A DNA stretch of 59,050 nucleotides. It comes from Streptomyces hyderabadensis. Its GTDB lineage: Bacteria > Actinomycetota > Actinomycetes > Streptomycetales > Streptomycetaceae. Below the pieces are notes generated by a model, which was given only the letters and a program-made list of their open reading frames with translations, was not told the DNA's origin and did no database searches. Shown here in pieces: positions 58,913-59,050 of the stretch. How positions within the stretch are numbered: the stretch's first letter is position 1; each line of letters opens with the position of its first letter. A program made the position numbers and the translations under genes. The stretch spans positions 1 through 59,050 of the forward strand of contig NZ_JAIOJZ010000049.1 of assembly GCF_020404845.1 (NCBI RefSeq), read 5' to 3'.

Positions 58913-59050
58913 TCAGCCAGCGACGTATGCGATGGCGTCGTGGCTATGGATGCTTTCTAGGTTGCGGACCTTCACCGAGTGACGAAGACCCCGCTCGCGG
59001 CAGACGTGGCTGACCTCCCGCGCCATATCCTCCACGAATACAGGGTGGTC
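58913..59050 (-). CDS. C-terminus of a FolE2-like GTP cyclohydrolase IB (partial)
   Basis: The leftward frame is open from the window edge to a TGA at 58913-58915 and gives 45 residues: HPVFVEDMAREVSHVC then VRNLESIHSHDAIAYVAG. The segments VFVEDMVREV-like and ESIHxHxAxA are, as I know them, typical of the C-terminus of FolE2/MptA enzymes, which make dihydroneopterin triphosphate for folate or 7-deazapurines. It is inside the presumed element beyond the tRNA remnant. Start lies outside the window. Confidence 0.5.
   Translation of the reverse strand, partial: DHPVFVEDMAREVSHVCRERGLRHSVKVRNLESIHSHDAIAYVAG

Noticed and set aside
58625..58960. 111-codon rightward frame near the right edge
   Set aside because: It overlaps the FolE2-like end antisense, has no ribosome site and no motif.
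1..59050. CRISPR array or insertion sequence
   Set aside because: No set of regularly spaced identical repeats, no transposase-like protein with DDE motif, and no IS terminal repeats were seen.

Overview
The window is high-GC actinobacterial DNA. Almost every gene uses G/C-ending codons, GTG starts are common, many genes are joined by ATGA, GTGA or TGATG overlaps, and only one gene carries TTA codons. Gene content (mce operon, matB, mbl, a CU044_2847/VMAP/SAV_2336 operon) points to Streptomyces. From memory the order resembles the S. coelicolor chromosome around its mce, matB and mbl genes, but no search was run.

Left part (1-21.5 kb): after the tail of an unknown Pro/Ala-rich protein comes a leftward lipid-import operon. 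It is read from 13680 down to 249: ABC ATPase, two YrbE/MlaE permeases, six Mce proteins, four Mce-associated membrane proteins arranged as a duplicated two-gene module, and a secreted lytic transglycosylase. A 652-base spacer holds divergent promoter-like sequences and palindromes. Rightward follow three secreted proteins of little-known families and a PucR-type regulator with two in-frame TTA codons, then a membrane-anchored PstS-like protein and a DUF4360 secreted protein.

Middle (21.8-41.9 kb): a secreted GH35-like protein that seems to have lost both catalytic glutamates; a leftward carbohydrate operon (Tat-exported binding protein, two permeases, GH51 arabinofuranosidase) behind LacI-like and IclR-like operators; a rightward four-gene set (ImmA/IrrE metalloprotease, two MAB_1171c-type seven-helix membrane proteins, FAD oxidoreductase); a leftward IclR/SMP-30 pair; and a malonate locus (FadR-type GntR regulator divergent from matC, matB and a fused carboxyltransferase) whose divergent promoter region holds two TGGCT-N-AGCCA operators 80 bp apart. 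A 19-codon ORF with a good Shine-Dalgarno follows, then a strong terminator and a convergent 1222-aa subtilase.

Right part (45.8-58.4 kb): the most interesting system is a rightward operon matching the NTP-dependent conflict systems known from comparative genomics. It has a trypsin-co-occurring small protein (CU044_2847), a trypsin-VMAP-C fusion, a MoxR AAA ATPase, and a 1350-aa protein joining a vWA-like SAV_2336 domain, a pseudokinase, an AfsR-like winged helix with BTAD repeats and a cyclase-like C-terminus. It is followed by an MreB-like protein with degenerate ATPase motifs, a GAF histidine kinase with a damaged ATP site and no response regulator, a 48-aa acidic repeat peptide, and an MMPL transporter.

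Right edge (58.5-59.05 kb): a 3' half-tRNA, lacking its 5' half, marks a probable attachment site. Beyond it the sequence is less GC-rich and ends in the C-terminus of a leftward FolE2-like protein, so the window probably stops just inside an integrated element.
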